Shown here: piece by piece, positions 41,127-51,500 of the stretch
How positions within the stretch are numbered: the first letter of the stretch is position 1
Layout: every line of letters starts with the position of its first letter
Source: an uncultured Oscillospiraceae bacterium
Lineage (GTDB): Bacteria; Bacillota; Clostridia; Oscillospirales; Ruminococcaceae
Assembly (NCBI GenBank): GCA_934446455.1
Contig: CAKSEE010000009.1
Span: 1 to 64,000 of the forward strand
Reading direction: 5' to 3'
Length of the DNA: 64,000 bases
The notes under the pieces: model-generated
Told to the model about the DNA's origin: nothing
Databases searched by the model: none
Seen by the model: the letters and a program-made list of their open reading frames with translations, nothing else
Made by a program: the position numbers and the translations under genes

Positions 41127-42038
41127 TTATCTGTCGGACTGCGCGCGCCTTTTCGAGATAAGCGCGGCAGCTACTGCAAATATTATACCATATCCTGCAA
41201 GAATTGCAAGCTGCAATCCCGTGCCAATCTCAGTTTCACCGAATTTCAGCGTTATTCCCATGGCGTCGCTGTATTCGCTGACAAGCGCTTCGGGCGCGCC
41301 CCCGAACGTCTGCGCAAGCGCGCTTTCGGTAAGAATGCTGCGGAATAACGAGCAGCCGTATATCGTCGGCAGGCACCTGAGCACCGTCTGCACAGCCTCG
41401 GGCAGAGTGCCTATGGGCAGATATATTCCGCCGATAAAGCCAACGAGCGTTCCTATAAGCGTTGCGAAGCCCGACCATGCGCCCTCCGTCCTGACAAGCG
41501 AAGCCGCAAAATACAATACCCCCGCGCAGGTAAAGCTGTTGAGCGCTATCGTGCCTATAAGCCCGAGCTGTCCCGCCATACCGGGAAGCTGAGCGCCGTT
41601 CGCCGCCGCGAAAATCTCGCCCGCCGCAAGCGTTATAAGGCAGATGAACACAGACGCCGCCCACGACGAGAATATGTACCCGAGCGCAAGGCTCACACGG
41701 CTTATCGGCGCCGTTCTGAAGCTGTTGAGACGCCCGCGCGCCGCGTCGTTTATCATGATGGAAAGCGTCATTGTAGTGACGGTAACGCCGTTCACGCAGA
41801 GCACGCCGCCGGTCGTCCACAGCAGAACCAGCAGCTTTGCGTTCTTGCCGTTGTCGTCCGCAGAGCCGAGCCCGTACTGCGCAAGCAGGTCCGTTATCGA
41901 ATTGACGTTCATGTCCCCGAGGAACACCAGCATAAGCACGATTACGATAAGCATGGAAAGCAGCGAAAAAAACACCGCCGACCTGTCCCGAAGATATATT
42001 TTTATGTTTCTGCCCGCAAGCTTAAGTATCTTACTCAT
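41127..42038 (-). CDS. ABC-2 type transporter permease
   Basis: A 303-aa membrane protein with six hydrophobic helices (first: AVFFSLLSMLIVIVLMLVFL), of the ABC2_membrane type found in drug or lipid exporters. Its ATG overlaps the stop of the ATPase gene (ATGA). It forms the channel of the exporter whose ATPase is encoded upstream. Likely substrates are antibiotics or peptides; none can be assigned. Confidence 0.87.
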   Translation of the reverse strand: MSKILKLAGRNIKIYLRDRSAVFFSLLSMLIVIVLMLVFLGDMNVNSITDLLAQYGLGSADDNGKNAKLLVLLWTTGGVLCVNGVTVTTMTLSIMINDAARGRLNSFRTAPISRVSLALGYIFSSWAASVFICLITLAAGEIFAAANGAQLPGMAGQLGLIGTIALNSFTCAGVLYFAASLVRTEGAWSGFATLIGTLVGFIGGIYLPIGTLPEAVQTVLRCLPTIYGCSLFRSILTESALAQTFGGAPEALVSEYSDAMGITLKFGETEIGTGLQLAILAGYGIIFAVAAALISKRRAQSDR

Positions 42039-42940
42039 GTCCTGTCCTCCGTTGTATCAAGCTTTCTTCCCGCAGCGTTAAGGAACACATCGTCCATTGT
42101 GCCGTTTATCACCTCAAAGCCGTCTATATCGCCGCGCACCCTGTCAAGCACCGCAAGCGCGTCAAGCGTGCGCGAAAGCTCCATGCTGTAGCCGTAGCTT
42201 TCCCGCGTAAGCCCATGCGCCGCAAGCTCGCGCTCGGTGTAAAGCCGCAGCTTGTCGCGCGCGTATTGCTCCTTAAGCTCAAACGGCGAGCCCTGCGCGC
42301 ATATCCTGCCGCTCTCAAGTATCACGATATCGTCCGCAGCGGCGGCTTCCTCCATGTAGTGGGTGGTGAGGAACACCGTCATGCCCTCCCTGCGAAGCTG
42401 CGCCACGCTCTCCCACACGCTCTTGCGGGTTGCGGGGTCAAGCCCCGTCGTCGGCTCGTCAAGGAAGAGCAGCTCGGGCGTGTGCATGAGCGCAGCGGCT
42501 ATCTCGCAGCGCCGCTTCTGCCCGCCCGAAAGCGTTTTGTAGCGCTTGTCCTCAACGTCCCCGAGCGAAAGAATGTCGCACACGCGCCCGAAATTTTCAA
42601 GGCACTTCACGCGGCTCTCGCCGTATATCGCGCCGCGCAGCAGCAGATTCTCACGCACGGTGAGCATTTCATCAAGGCAGTTGTTCTGATACACTATGCC
42701 TATCCTGCGGCGGATCTCGTCATCATGCTTTCCAAGCTCAAACCCGCATACCGAAGCGCTGCCGCTCGTGGGGGCTATAAGCGTTGAGAGCATATTTATC
42801 GTTGTGGATTTGCCCGCGCCGTTCACCCCGAGGAAGCCGAAAAAGCCGCCCCTTTTCGCAGTGAAGCTTATGCCGTCGACCGCCCTGTGCGTGCCGTAAA
42901 CCTTTGTGAGTTCATGTACTTCAATTATGTTTTCGTTCAT
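42035..42940 (-). CDS. ABC exporter ATP-binding protein (DrrA/YhaQ-like)
   Basis: A 301-aa ATPase: Walker A GVNGAGKST, Q-loop IGIVYQNNCLDEM, signature LSGGQKRR, Walker B LLFLDEPTTGLDP and switch His in LTTHYMEE. A C-terminal extension of about 80 residues (DKLRLYTERELAAHG) is typical of DrrA-type exporters. It is the first gene of the ATPase-permease-LytTR-DUF3021 operon, driven by the promoter at 42970. Confidence 0.92.
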   Translation of the reverse strand: MNENIIEVHELTKVYGTHRAVDGISFTAKRGGFFGFLGVNGAGKSTTINMLSTLIAPTSGSASVCGFELGKHDDEIRRRIGIVYQNNCLDEMLTVRENLLLRGAIYGESRVKCLENFGRVCDILSLGDVEDKRYKTLSGGQKRRCEIAAALMHTPELLFLDEPTTGLDPATRKSVWESVAQLRREGMTVFLTTHYMEEAAAADDIVILESGRICAQGSPFELKEQYARDKLRLYTERELAAHGLTRESYGYSMELSRTLDALAVLDRVRGDIDGFEVINGTMDDVFLNAAGRKLDTTEDRT

Positions 42941-42969
42941 GCCGTACCGCCCTTTCTGTCTGTGAGCCT

Positions 42970-42998
42970 ATTGTAGCACACCTCCGCCGCCTTTTCAA
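42970..42998 (-). promoter_or_regulatory. Promoter of the ABC/LytTR operon
   Basis: TTGAAA and TACAAT on the minus strand with a 17-bp spacer, about 23 bases before the ribosome site. Confidence 0.7.
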
Positions 42999-43103
42999 GC
43001 GATTTTCCGCAAGCTGCGCAATGCGCCCGCCAGCTTGCACGGGCGGGCGGTGAAATGCAGGGCGCAGGCTGAGCGCGCGCAGCCCCCGTCCCGACGACTG
43101 GGC

Positions 43104-43132
43104 TTGATTTCCCGCGCGGAATGTGGTACAAT
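43104..43132 (+). promoter_or_regulatory. Promoter of the GNAT/DUF523 pair
   Basis: TTGATT and TACAAT on the plus strand, 17 bp apart, about 52 bp before the ATG at 43185. Confidence 0.7.
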
Positions 43133-43184
43133 AGCCTATAGCGCCGTGCGAAGCAGAGTTCACGCGCGGCGGAAGGAGCGTTCT

Positions 43185-43736
43185 ATGAAAATAACACTTA
43201 CCCCCTGCCCGCCCGAGCATATGGCGGCGGCGCGCAGGCTTTACAATACGGCGTTTCCGAAAGAGGAGCGCGCGCCGTTCTTCTTCCTTAAAGCGAGGGC
43301 GAAAAAGGGAAAGGCGCAGCTTTTCGCGGCGCTTGACGGCGGACAGTTCGCGGGGCTTGCATACGTTGTTACGCTTGAGGACATGACGTACCTGTTCTAC
43401 CTTGCGGTGGTTGAGGAGCTGCGCGGGCAGGGCGCGGGCGGGGCTATAATCGCGGCGCTTAAGGAGCGCTACCCGCATAGCCGCATTTTCCTCTCGCGTG
43501 AGCAGCTTGACGAAAACGCCGCGAATCTCCCGCAGCGCTTGGCGCGCAGGGAATTCTACCTTAAAAACGGGTTTACGGACATGGGCGCGTGCGTGCAGGA
43601 AGCGAAAATGACATACGACGTTATGGGCATCGGCGGCAGGGTCTCCCCGCAGGAGTACGACAGGCTCATAACATCGTGGTCGGGGCGGCTTGTGAGAGGG
43701 CTGTTCACCATGCGGCTTTACGAGGTGGGGCAATGA
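43185..43736 (+). CDS. GNAT-family acetyltransferase
   Basis: A 183-aa single-domain GNAT protein. The acetyl-CoA loop ELRGQGAGGAII (R/QxxGxG/A) follows the core strand MTYLFYLAVVEE, and the C-terminal strand is REFYLKNGFTDMG. The start at 43185 (MKITLTPCPPEHM) has AAGGAG upstream. It overlaps the following gene (ATGA). Substrate unknown. Confidence 0.85.
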   Translation: MKITLTPCPPEHMAAARRLYNTAFPKEERAPFFFLKARAKKGKAQLFAALDGGQFAGLAYVVTLEDMTYLFYLAVVEELRGQGAGGAIIAALKERYPHSRIFLSREQLDENAANLPQRLARREFYLKNGFTDMGACVQEAKMTYDVMGIGGRVSPQEYDRLITSWSGRLVRGLFTMRLYEVGQ

Positions 43737-44188
43737 GGATTCTTGTAAGCGCCTGCCTTTTGGGCGAGAAGTGCCGCTACGACGGCGGCTCGCGCGAGTG
43801 TACGCACCCGATATTCACCAAATGGCGGGACGACGGCGCGCTTGTGCCGATTTGTCCCGAGGTGCGCGGTGGGCTTCCCGTGCCGCGAACGCCCTGCGAA
43901 CGGCGCGGCACGGCTGTCGTGTCGCGCGGCGGAGAGGACTTCACCGCGCAGTACCTCGCGGGGGCGCAGGCGGCGGTAAGGCTTGCTCAGGAATGCGGCG
44001 CGGCGCTCTGCGTGCTTAAGGAGAACAGCCCCTCGTGCGGGGCGAACCTCATATACGACGGCACATTCAGCGGCAGAACGGTTCGCGGACAGGGGCTTGC
44101 GGCGGAGCTTCTGCGGCAGGCGGGGTTCGCGGTGTTCAGCGAAAACGAGCTTGAAGCGGCGGCGGAGTTCCTCGCGCGGGGAGAATAA
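43733..44188 (+). CDS. DUF523 (YbbK-like) protein
   Basis: A 151-aa protein of the DUF523 family. It has the N-terminal ILVSACLLGEKCRYDGGS, the block LVPICPEVRGGLPVPRTPCE and the cysteine-containing LKENSPSCGANLIYDGTFSG. Conserved cysteines suggest metal or cluster binding. It is coupled to the GNAT gene by a 4-base overlap. Function unknown. Confidence 0.9.
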   Translation: MRILVSACLLGEKCRYDGGSRECTHPIFTKWRDDGALVPICPEVRGGLPVPRTPCERRGTAVVSRGGEDFTAQYLAGAQAAVRLAQECGAALCVLKENSPSCGANLIYDGTFSGRTVRGQGLAAELLRQAGFAVFSENELEAAAEFLARGE

Positions 44189-44362
44189 ACGTTACGCCCG
44201 CGGAGCGCAGAAAAATGTGCGCTTCACGGGCGGTTTATGCCGCAAAATGCGGTTGATAGCAAAAGCCGCCGACAAGTAATGATACACTATTTCAATGCGC
44301 ATTATTCTCCTACAAAAATACAGTGCGGTTTTTGTGTACTTCTACGAAAATCAATTTCATGC

Positions 44363-44392
44363 TTGACAAGAAGCGTATTGACACATTATAAT
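44363..44392 (+). promoter_or_regulatory. Promoter of the lipoprotein gene at 44460
   Basis: Perfect TTGACA and TATAAT with an 18-bp spacer, leaving about 60 bases of leader. The DNA from 44189 to here has one weak hairpin (GCCCG/CGGGC near 44195-44230) that may terminate the DUF523 gene. Confidence 0.75.
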
Positions 44393-44459
44393 TGTATCAA
44401 GGCAGATAAAGTGGTATCTGCTTAAAACCGCGGTTATCTGAACAGAGGAGGTGCCGCCA

Positions 44460-45350
44460 ATGAACCTCGCCCGCATTATTCCCCTGTGCCTCTCGCTGTG
44501 CCTGCTGTGTTCATGCGCGGGCGCGGACTACAGCGAGAGTACACAGCTCCCAACTGAAGAGAGCATTGCTTCAGATGAGATTGCGCCTTTCACAGAAAGC
44601 ACATCTGACGAAAGTGCTGCTACAGATGAACTCTCTGCCACAGAAGAAGCCGCGCTTGATTCCAACGAAAAGTATCACGGCTTCTACGAATATGAAAGCA
44701 GTCTTAACCCCGAGGAATGCTCGCCGATAGACAAGTCGCTTGACTGTGAACAGCTTCTTCTTGACAGGGCGGAGGCTCTGCACAGGCTTATGGCGGACTA
44801 CATGAATTATGTTGATTGTTTGGTTTATGAGGTAGACCGCAACAAATCCGAGCCGATAGGCGGTCAAGCGGTCAAATACCCGATAACGCAAAGCGAGTTC
44901 AAGACCTATGCCGAGTTTAAGGCGCTTTTTGCCGATTCAATTTACGGCGATTTCTTTGACAAGGTTTGCACCAAAGATTGCCCCAGAATGCTTGAAGAGG
45001 ACGGTCATATGTACTATGTTGCCCCATCGAGTGGCTACGGAGTAGACTGCGTTGAAACATGGTACTTAAGCACCACCGTCACCGACTACGAAATTATCGG
45101 TCATTTTGTACTATTAAGAGGAACCTATGTATACCCCGAGGAACTCAATACTCCCGAATACCTTAACAACGTTGATAACTACGAATTTTACGACATAACC
45201 GTACAAAATGTTGACGGGGAATACTTGCTGACAGACTGTTACGGTTCTAAGGGCTACGACTACTATCGCAGCCACGGCTGGCTTTACAACAAGCACTGGG
45301 CGGACCGCAGCCTTATCACAAATCCTGCGGTTAAGCCCGCGTTTCCTTAA
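44460..45350 (+). CDS. Lipoprotein of unknown function
   Basis: A 296-aa lipoprotein: signal peptide with lipobox LCSC (MNLARIIPLCLSLCLLCSC), then about 55 residues of Ser/Thr/Glu linker and a globular domain of about 220 residues (LMADYMNYVDCLVYEVD, FKTYAEFKALFADSIYGDFF). The latter resembles DL-endopeptidase-inhibitor or IseA-like lipoproteins in Clostridia (repeat-free alpha/beta with YxxF segments). That family link is tentative. AGAGGAGGTG precedes the ATG. Codon usage becomes more A/T-rich after the signal peptide. Confidence 0.6.
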   Translation: MNLARIIPLCLSLCLLCSCAGADYSESTQLPTEESIASDEIAPFTESTSDESAATDELSATEEAALDSNEKYHGFYEYESSLNPEECSPIDKSLDCEQLLLDRAEALHRLMADYMNYVDCLVYEVDRNKSEPIGGQAVKYPITQSEFKTYAEFKALFADSIYGDFFDKVCTKDCPRMLEEDGHMYYVAPSSGYGVDCVETWYLSTTVTDYEIIGHFVLLRGTYVYPEELNTPEYLNNVDNYEFYDITVQNVDGEYLLTDCYGSKGYDYYRSHGWLYNKHWADRSLITNPAVKPAFP

Positions 45351-45370
45351 GTACGGGTGATTTTTACAGC

Positions 45371-45411
45371 CCTGCCCCCCGCTCACGGCTGACAGGCGCT
45401 GCAGGGGCAGG
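45371..45411 (+). terminator. Hairpin downstream of the lipoprotein gene
   Basis: CCTGCCCC and GGGGCAGG pair, and outer TTTTTA and TAAAAA can extend the stem. It can act in either direction. Confidence 0.6.
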
Positions 45412-45461
45412 TAAAAAGTCCTGCCGCGGCGGGCGTATTAGCGGCGTTATCCGAATAAACA

Positions 45462-45492
45462 AGCCTCTTTGCGGCATTACCGCAGAGAGGCT
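45462..45492. terminator. Second hairpin in the convergent region
   Basis: AGCCTCT-T-TGCGG and CCGCA-G-AGAGGCT pair with one mismatch around CATTA. It lies between convergent genes. Confidence 0.55.
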
Positions 45493-45542
45493 CTGTTATT
45501 ATATCGAATACCCCGAAAATGAGCTGCTCAGAACCAAGCCGA

Positions 45543-45568
45543 ATGGGCGCACATTCCCGTGCGCCCAT
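45543..45568 (-). terminator. Hairpin after the giant dockerin protein gene
   Basis: ATGGGCGCAC and GTGCGCCCAT form a perfect 10-bp stem with a 6-base loop, 23 bp after the stop at 45592. There is no long T-run on the minus side. Confidence 0.6.
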
Positions 45569-45591
45569 CATCTTGTTCAGTTTCGAGTAAT

Positions 45592-48500
45592 TCAGGCAGT
45601 CAGCCCAACCGACCATCTGAGCACCGCGCGGGCGTCGGCAATATCAATCTTGCCGTCGCCGTTGTAGTCGCCCACCCAAAGGTTCTCATACTCCTCAAGC
45701 CCTACTGAATAGCGGAGCAGCGCGAGAGCGTCGCCCGAATTAAGTATGCCGTCGTTGTTTATATCGCCCGGTCTGTCGCTGTATTTGCAAATCATCACCG
45801 CATATTCGCCCGCAGCGTCCATGCCCGAAATAACCGCCGTGCCGTCCGCTACCAGCTTTACGCAGGTCCGGAATACAAGCTTGCCGTCCACCAGCTTGTA
45901 GACGTTCGCAAACTCGCCCGCATACTGCTTCCGGAACGCTGCCTTCAGCTCTGCGGGAACGTTAGTTACGCTGATCCTGTACTTACCGCCCGATACGCCG
46001 CGCAGCGTGACGGTATCAATAGAACCGAAACGCATCGAGAAATCAACCGCAGAAACGGTCTTTATCTCAGAGCCGTCAACTAACCAGCTCTTAGCGCTGT
46101 CGTAAACGAACTCAACCTTTATCCTGTTATCCGCAATCACCTTTATAACCTCGGCAGGAACTGTGGTCTTGCCGTTCAATGTAATTACCGCAGTGTCGCC
46201 ATTCTGCTTGCTGAGGTCTGCCGCAATGTCCTCCCAGCTCTTCTGAATCCCGTTGATAGCAGGATTGGTATCGGTCGAGTCATCTCTGCCGCCGCCTCCT
46301 CCGCCGCCGTTTACCTGACCGCCGGAGTTACCGTCCTTTCTGGGAGTAATAACATAGCCGCATACTGTGCAGTATTCTGCTGTTGTGGCAGTTGCTTCGC
46401 CGCTTGAAACGTGGCTCTCGGTTGCAGTCGCAGCGTCGCAGTATTCGCACTTGTGCCAATGGCCGTCCTTATCGTACGAGTACGTTACGGACCACTTGTG
46501 ACCTGTCTTTGCTATAATCGTGTCTGCAAGCGCAATCTCGGTCGTTGCTGCCTCGTCGCTGTAATACTTTGCGCAGACCTTGCACTCCCAGTATTCGGTG
46601 TTGCCGTCGTTCTGGCAGGTCGCCTTAACAGCGTCATGGTGAGTGAGCGTGCCGTGCCCCGAATTTACAGTTTTGGAAACAGGCGCGCTGGCGTTCTTTT
46701 CATCCGTTTCCTTGTAGCGGATATACGCGGTGACTTCAACGTTGTGAGCTACGGTCGTGGTGTTTGCGTCGCTCCATGTCGTGCCGTCAAAGCTGTATTC
46801 AACGCCCTTAAGCGCGGTCTTTATCGTTGCTATAAGCTCGCTGCCGTCATTGGTGAATACAACGTCAAACGCAGCGGGGTCGGGCGCTTCCTGATTGTCC
46901 TTGTCGGTCAGGGTAACCTTAACGGTAAATGTAACGCCCTCATAGTTATCCGCAGTAAGCTTAATTGTGAATGAGCCTGTCTTACCTATGTCGCCAACGG
47001 TGTTCGGACCAAGATGGAAAGTGAACTTTCCATCGGAATAGCAGGCATTCGGGAAAATTCCCGCAACTATTGTTCCGTCCTTTTTAGCGCCGTCTACAGT
47101 TACCTTCCCCATATTCTCGGGAAGTCCTGCAACGCTTACCGTTATATCCTTGTCGGTAGACCACCTGTACGAAACCTTGATATCGGGAAGCGTCAGGGCA
47201 GCAGCCTTTGCTATCGTGAACTTCCACGTATCCGCGGTAAGGTCTTTTGCCGCATAATTGTTGCCGCCCTCGGCAACGTCTATCTTGACTGTGTATGTGC
47301 CTGCATTGATGGGCTCGGCTTCCTTGCCGCTCTCGTCGTAATACTTTACGGTGATTTCGCCCAAGCCTTTGGACTTAGCCGTTACGCTTGCAGCCTTTAA
47401 CGTATTGTCGAACGTCAGGTCAGAAGCGGGTGCGAATGTAAAGTCAGCCGCTGTAAGCTTCTTCTTGCCGATTTTTACGACAAAGCTCTCAGAGTAATTC
47501 TCGGGGAAATAACCCGACCCGTTATAAATGAGCTTGAATGTTACATTGCCCGCAGTATCTGCCCTATGCTTAAACGTTTTGCCGAGAAGGACAATTGGTT
47601 CTGTTTCACTGCCGACCAATACCTTAAACGAACCGTTAGGGTCCTCAGCGGTAATATCTTCGCCGTAAAAGTCGTTTTCAAAGGTTATCAGCGCCTTCAA
47701 GGTGAACTCAATGTCGTCGCCGTAAACAGGCTCTTTATCACCCTCGCGGTTCAGCTCAAGCTTTTTGGCGTACTTAACGGACGGTACATAGGTGCTTCCC
47801 TTAAGCGAGGGGTAGTATGCAACGCCGTTTTCCGCGTCGTTCAGCCGCTTCTCCCAGATATCTCCGTCAAAGCCCATCTTGGCAAGCGCGCCGTAAGAAG
47901 TCATCTCAAGGGTTGTAAGACCCGTCGCTGCTTTATCCTCAGGGGATATGCTTACTTCCTTATTATAGTAACAATTGGAAGAACTGCTACAGCTAATCAT
48001 TCCACCGATATCACTGTTAATATTTCCGACAAAATAGCAGGATTCCAAGCTGTTACTTAAATTCGTTACGCTGATACCGCTTGCGCAATCGCCCGCTTTT
48101 ACATCTGCCAGAACAAAGCAATTGCTTATTGTTCCCTGATTATCGTAGCACATACCGCCAGCGTGAGCCCCGGTAGTGTAAACTTTTCCCTCAAAGGAGC
48201 AGCCGTATATAGTGCCGTAATTGTCTTCACAGATACCGCCAATATCTCTATCGCTTTCAACATTGCCCTTGACCGCAAGGTTAATGATAGTGCCCCTGTT
48301 TGTGCCAAACAGTCCACAGGTGCTGCCGTCTGTCAGGGTTACAGTGTGACCGTTGCCGCTGAACATGCCGCTGAACGTACCCGTACTCAGGCTCGTCGGA
48401 ATTAAATCACTAGGCGCCAGAGAATAAGCAAGGGTTATATCGTCGCCGAGAACGAAATTTTCAGACCACTTCACGTCCCACTGCCAATAGGTACGAAAAA

Positions 48501-51500
48501 CATCTTCAGAGCTGATAAGGGTGTAGGACTGCCAGTCGTCCCTGCCGCCTGCAAAGGCGAAGTTAAATACGTCGCTGCTGACGCCCCCGTATTCGCCGAA
48601 GCACTTAAGGCTCATATAATAGCAGGTTTTTGTGCCGAATTTGCCGTCTTTTGCGTCGGGAGTAACAACAACTCCCTTTCCTGCATTCCAGATATCGGGG
48701 TCGAAGCTGCCGATTTTGCCGATATCTTTGTCGCAAAGGATCTCGGTTTTGTAGGAGTAATTATCGCCTTTATTGTTTATTTTACCCGCGCCATTGATAA
48801 GGTTTATCGACCCGCTGACATCCATGTCAAACCGGCAATGGCTCAATTCTGAGCTGCCGCCATAGGAGACGCCGTTGCCATTTCCGCAGATACCGCCGGT
48901 CATTGCAGAGCCTGTGAAACCGCTGACCTTGCCAACGCTTACACAATACACGACTACAGGGTCGTTACCATACATTTCTCCGCAAATGCCGCCTATATAA
49001 TCCTTACCGCTTACATCAGCCGAGTTAAAGCAGTTGGATATTGTGGCATAGTTTATGCCGCATATACCGCCAACCTTGCCTTCACGCAGCGTGCTCTCCG
49101 ATTGCTTTACTTCACCGTCAAAGGAGCAGCTGTAAATCGTGCCTTCATTCTTTGCGCAGATACCGCCGATATACTCCTCGCCGGTAACTTCGCCGCTTAC
49201 AGCGAGGTTCATTATCAGACCCTTGTTCGTTCCGAACAGACCGACTAAATCATCACTATAATTCACTCTGATATTACTGATGGTATGCCCGTTGCCGCTG
49301 AACTTTCCCGTAAAGGAAGTGCCGCTCTTATACGCTATGGGACGATAATTGTTGCCGCCAAAATTGATATTTCGGGCAAGAACGTAGTTTCCGGAAAGAT
49401 TTTCATCAATTTTCCTGAAATCATCAACCGAGCTTATAAGCTCATATGCTTCCCAATTTTCTGTGCCGTCAAGGCTGAAGTTATATACGGGCGTTGATTC
49501 CAGAACCTTGGGCGCGCCAACGTTCTTAAGGCTGATATATGTTGCCGTCCTTGTGCCTGCTCTGCCGTCTATGTCAGTCACTTCACTGCGTCCCGCCTGC
49601 CATACCGTGTCGGCAAAGTCAGTCGGAAGTTCGCCGCTAAGCTCGGCGGTTGTCAGACCCTTTAACGTTTCGGTATCGCGGTCGTCAAAAGCGTCATAAA
49701 TCGCTTTAAGCCCTGCGCTTACCTCGCTGTCAAAGTAGCTGTTTGTTATTTGTGCGCCATACGCGTACCCGCAAACACCGCCAATATAAGTGCTGTGCGT
49801 ATCGGCAGTCTTGCCTATGCTTATGCAATAACTAACAGTCGAATTGGTAGTAGACTTAACGGACTCGCCGACAATTCCGCCGATGTTTCCGCTGGAAGAA
49901 TTACGCGTTACTTCGCTTAAATTTATGCAGTTTTCGATATCTCCCCCGCTATTACTGCCGCAAATACCGCCGACGCTGCTATCGCCGTTTACCGTGCCGT
50001 CCGCCGCGCAGCGCAAAATCCCGCCTTTGTTCTCGCCGCAGATACCGCCGACATAGCTTTTAGTGCCGTTTACAGTTCCGCTGAACGAGCAGTCAGCAAT
50101 ACGGCCGCCGCTTTCATTAGAAGCGCAGATACCGCCGACATATGCCGTTCCGCTGACATCTGCCTCAACGGCAAGGTTAATAATCGTGCCTTTGTTAGCG
50201 CCGAACAAGCCGGAATGCGACCCGAGTTCACGTTTAACTGTCACGTTCAAGATTTTGTGACCGTCGCCGCTGAAATTGCCGCTAAACGGCATGGAAAGCC
50301 CCGAGCCTGTGACTGACTCGGCGTCGCCGATGGGTTCAATCACCTCGCCGTTAAAGTCGATATCATTCTTGAGTACATAATTTCCCGAAAGATTATTTGC
50401 GATATTCTTGAAATCTTCCGCTGTTTCGATATACGTAAAGTCTTCAAATTTTTTGCCTATAGCGCCAACGCTGAAATCGTATGTCTGCCCGCCTTTTCTT
50501 GTCGCAGCAGTTCCAACGCCATTAAGGCTCGGATAAGTATAGATTGCCGTCTTATATCTGCCGTCTGTTTCGCCGCTCTCTGAGCCCTTTTCCCAATTAG
50601 AATTTAAGTCGCTAAGGAAAGAGCTGTCGCAAAGCTCCGCGGTGGTTTTGTAGTAAACTGTAGTATTATTTGAAAAACCGCCGAAAAGCTCTTTGGGGCA
50701 CACGTCGCTGTCGCTATAGCAGTTTTCCAGCGAAGCGCCAGGTTGATTCATGACGCAAATGCCGAAACCCCTTTTATCAACGTAGCCGTCTTCATCGGTT
50801 ACGTCTTCGGCGATTATTTCTCCGAAATTCAGGCAAGTTGTGATTTTACCATAATTGTTATTGCTTATTCCGCCTGCGGTGGATAAGCCTTCAATCGTGC
50901 CGGCGTTATAGCAATTTTGTACTACGCCAATCCCTCTATTGACGTAAACAATACCTGCGCTGTTTGCGCCTTTTATTGCCGCATTACTAAAGCAACGGCT
51001 GATTGTGCCGCTGTTCTCCTTGCTGATACCGCCGAGCTGACCGCCGTTACTGCTGGAGCATCTGATAGCTCCGCTTAAAACGCCGCAGCCATCGATAGTT
51101 CCGTTGTTGAACGCGCATACGCCGCCTGCGTTCCCCGCATTCAAACTTGTTGTGATATCTACATTATCAAGGTAAACGCTTTTAATCTCGCCGCTGCTGT
51201 ATGCAAGCAAACCTAAGTTGTCGCCGCCGCTTATCGTCAGATTGCTTATAGTTTTCCCGTTGCCGTTAAACTTGCCGAGGAACTGGTTGTCTTTCGTTCC
51301 TATCGGCGTCCATTCCTTGCCGCCAAGGTCGATGTTGGCGGTAAGCTCAAAATATGTGTTCTCATTTGTTTCGCCGCCGTTCACCATCTTCGCTACATAA
51401 GCAAGCTCCTCGGCGCTCGATATCTTATAAGGCGCGCTCTGTGAGCCATCGCCGCCTGCAAATTCCGCTGCCGAATCAATCCATGTTTCCGCGCCTGCCG

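Noticed and set aside
42921..43733. 270-codon minus-strand frame over the GNAT gene
   Set aside because: It is the GC-rich shadow of the acetyltransferase gene, which has a promoter, ribosome site and clear family motifs.
45383..45616. 77-codon minus-strand frame downstream of the giant gene
   Set aside because: It reads through two hairpins and overlaps the end of the giant gene; composition is not protein-like.
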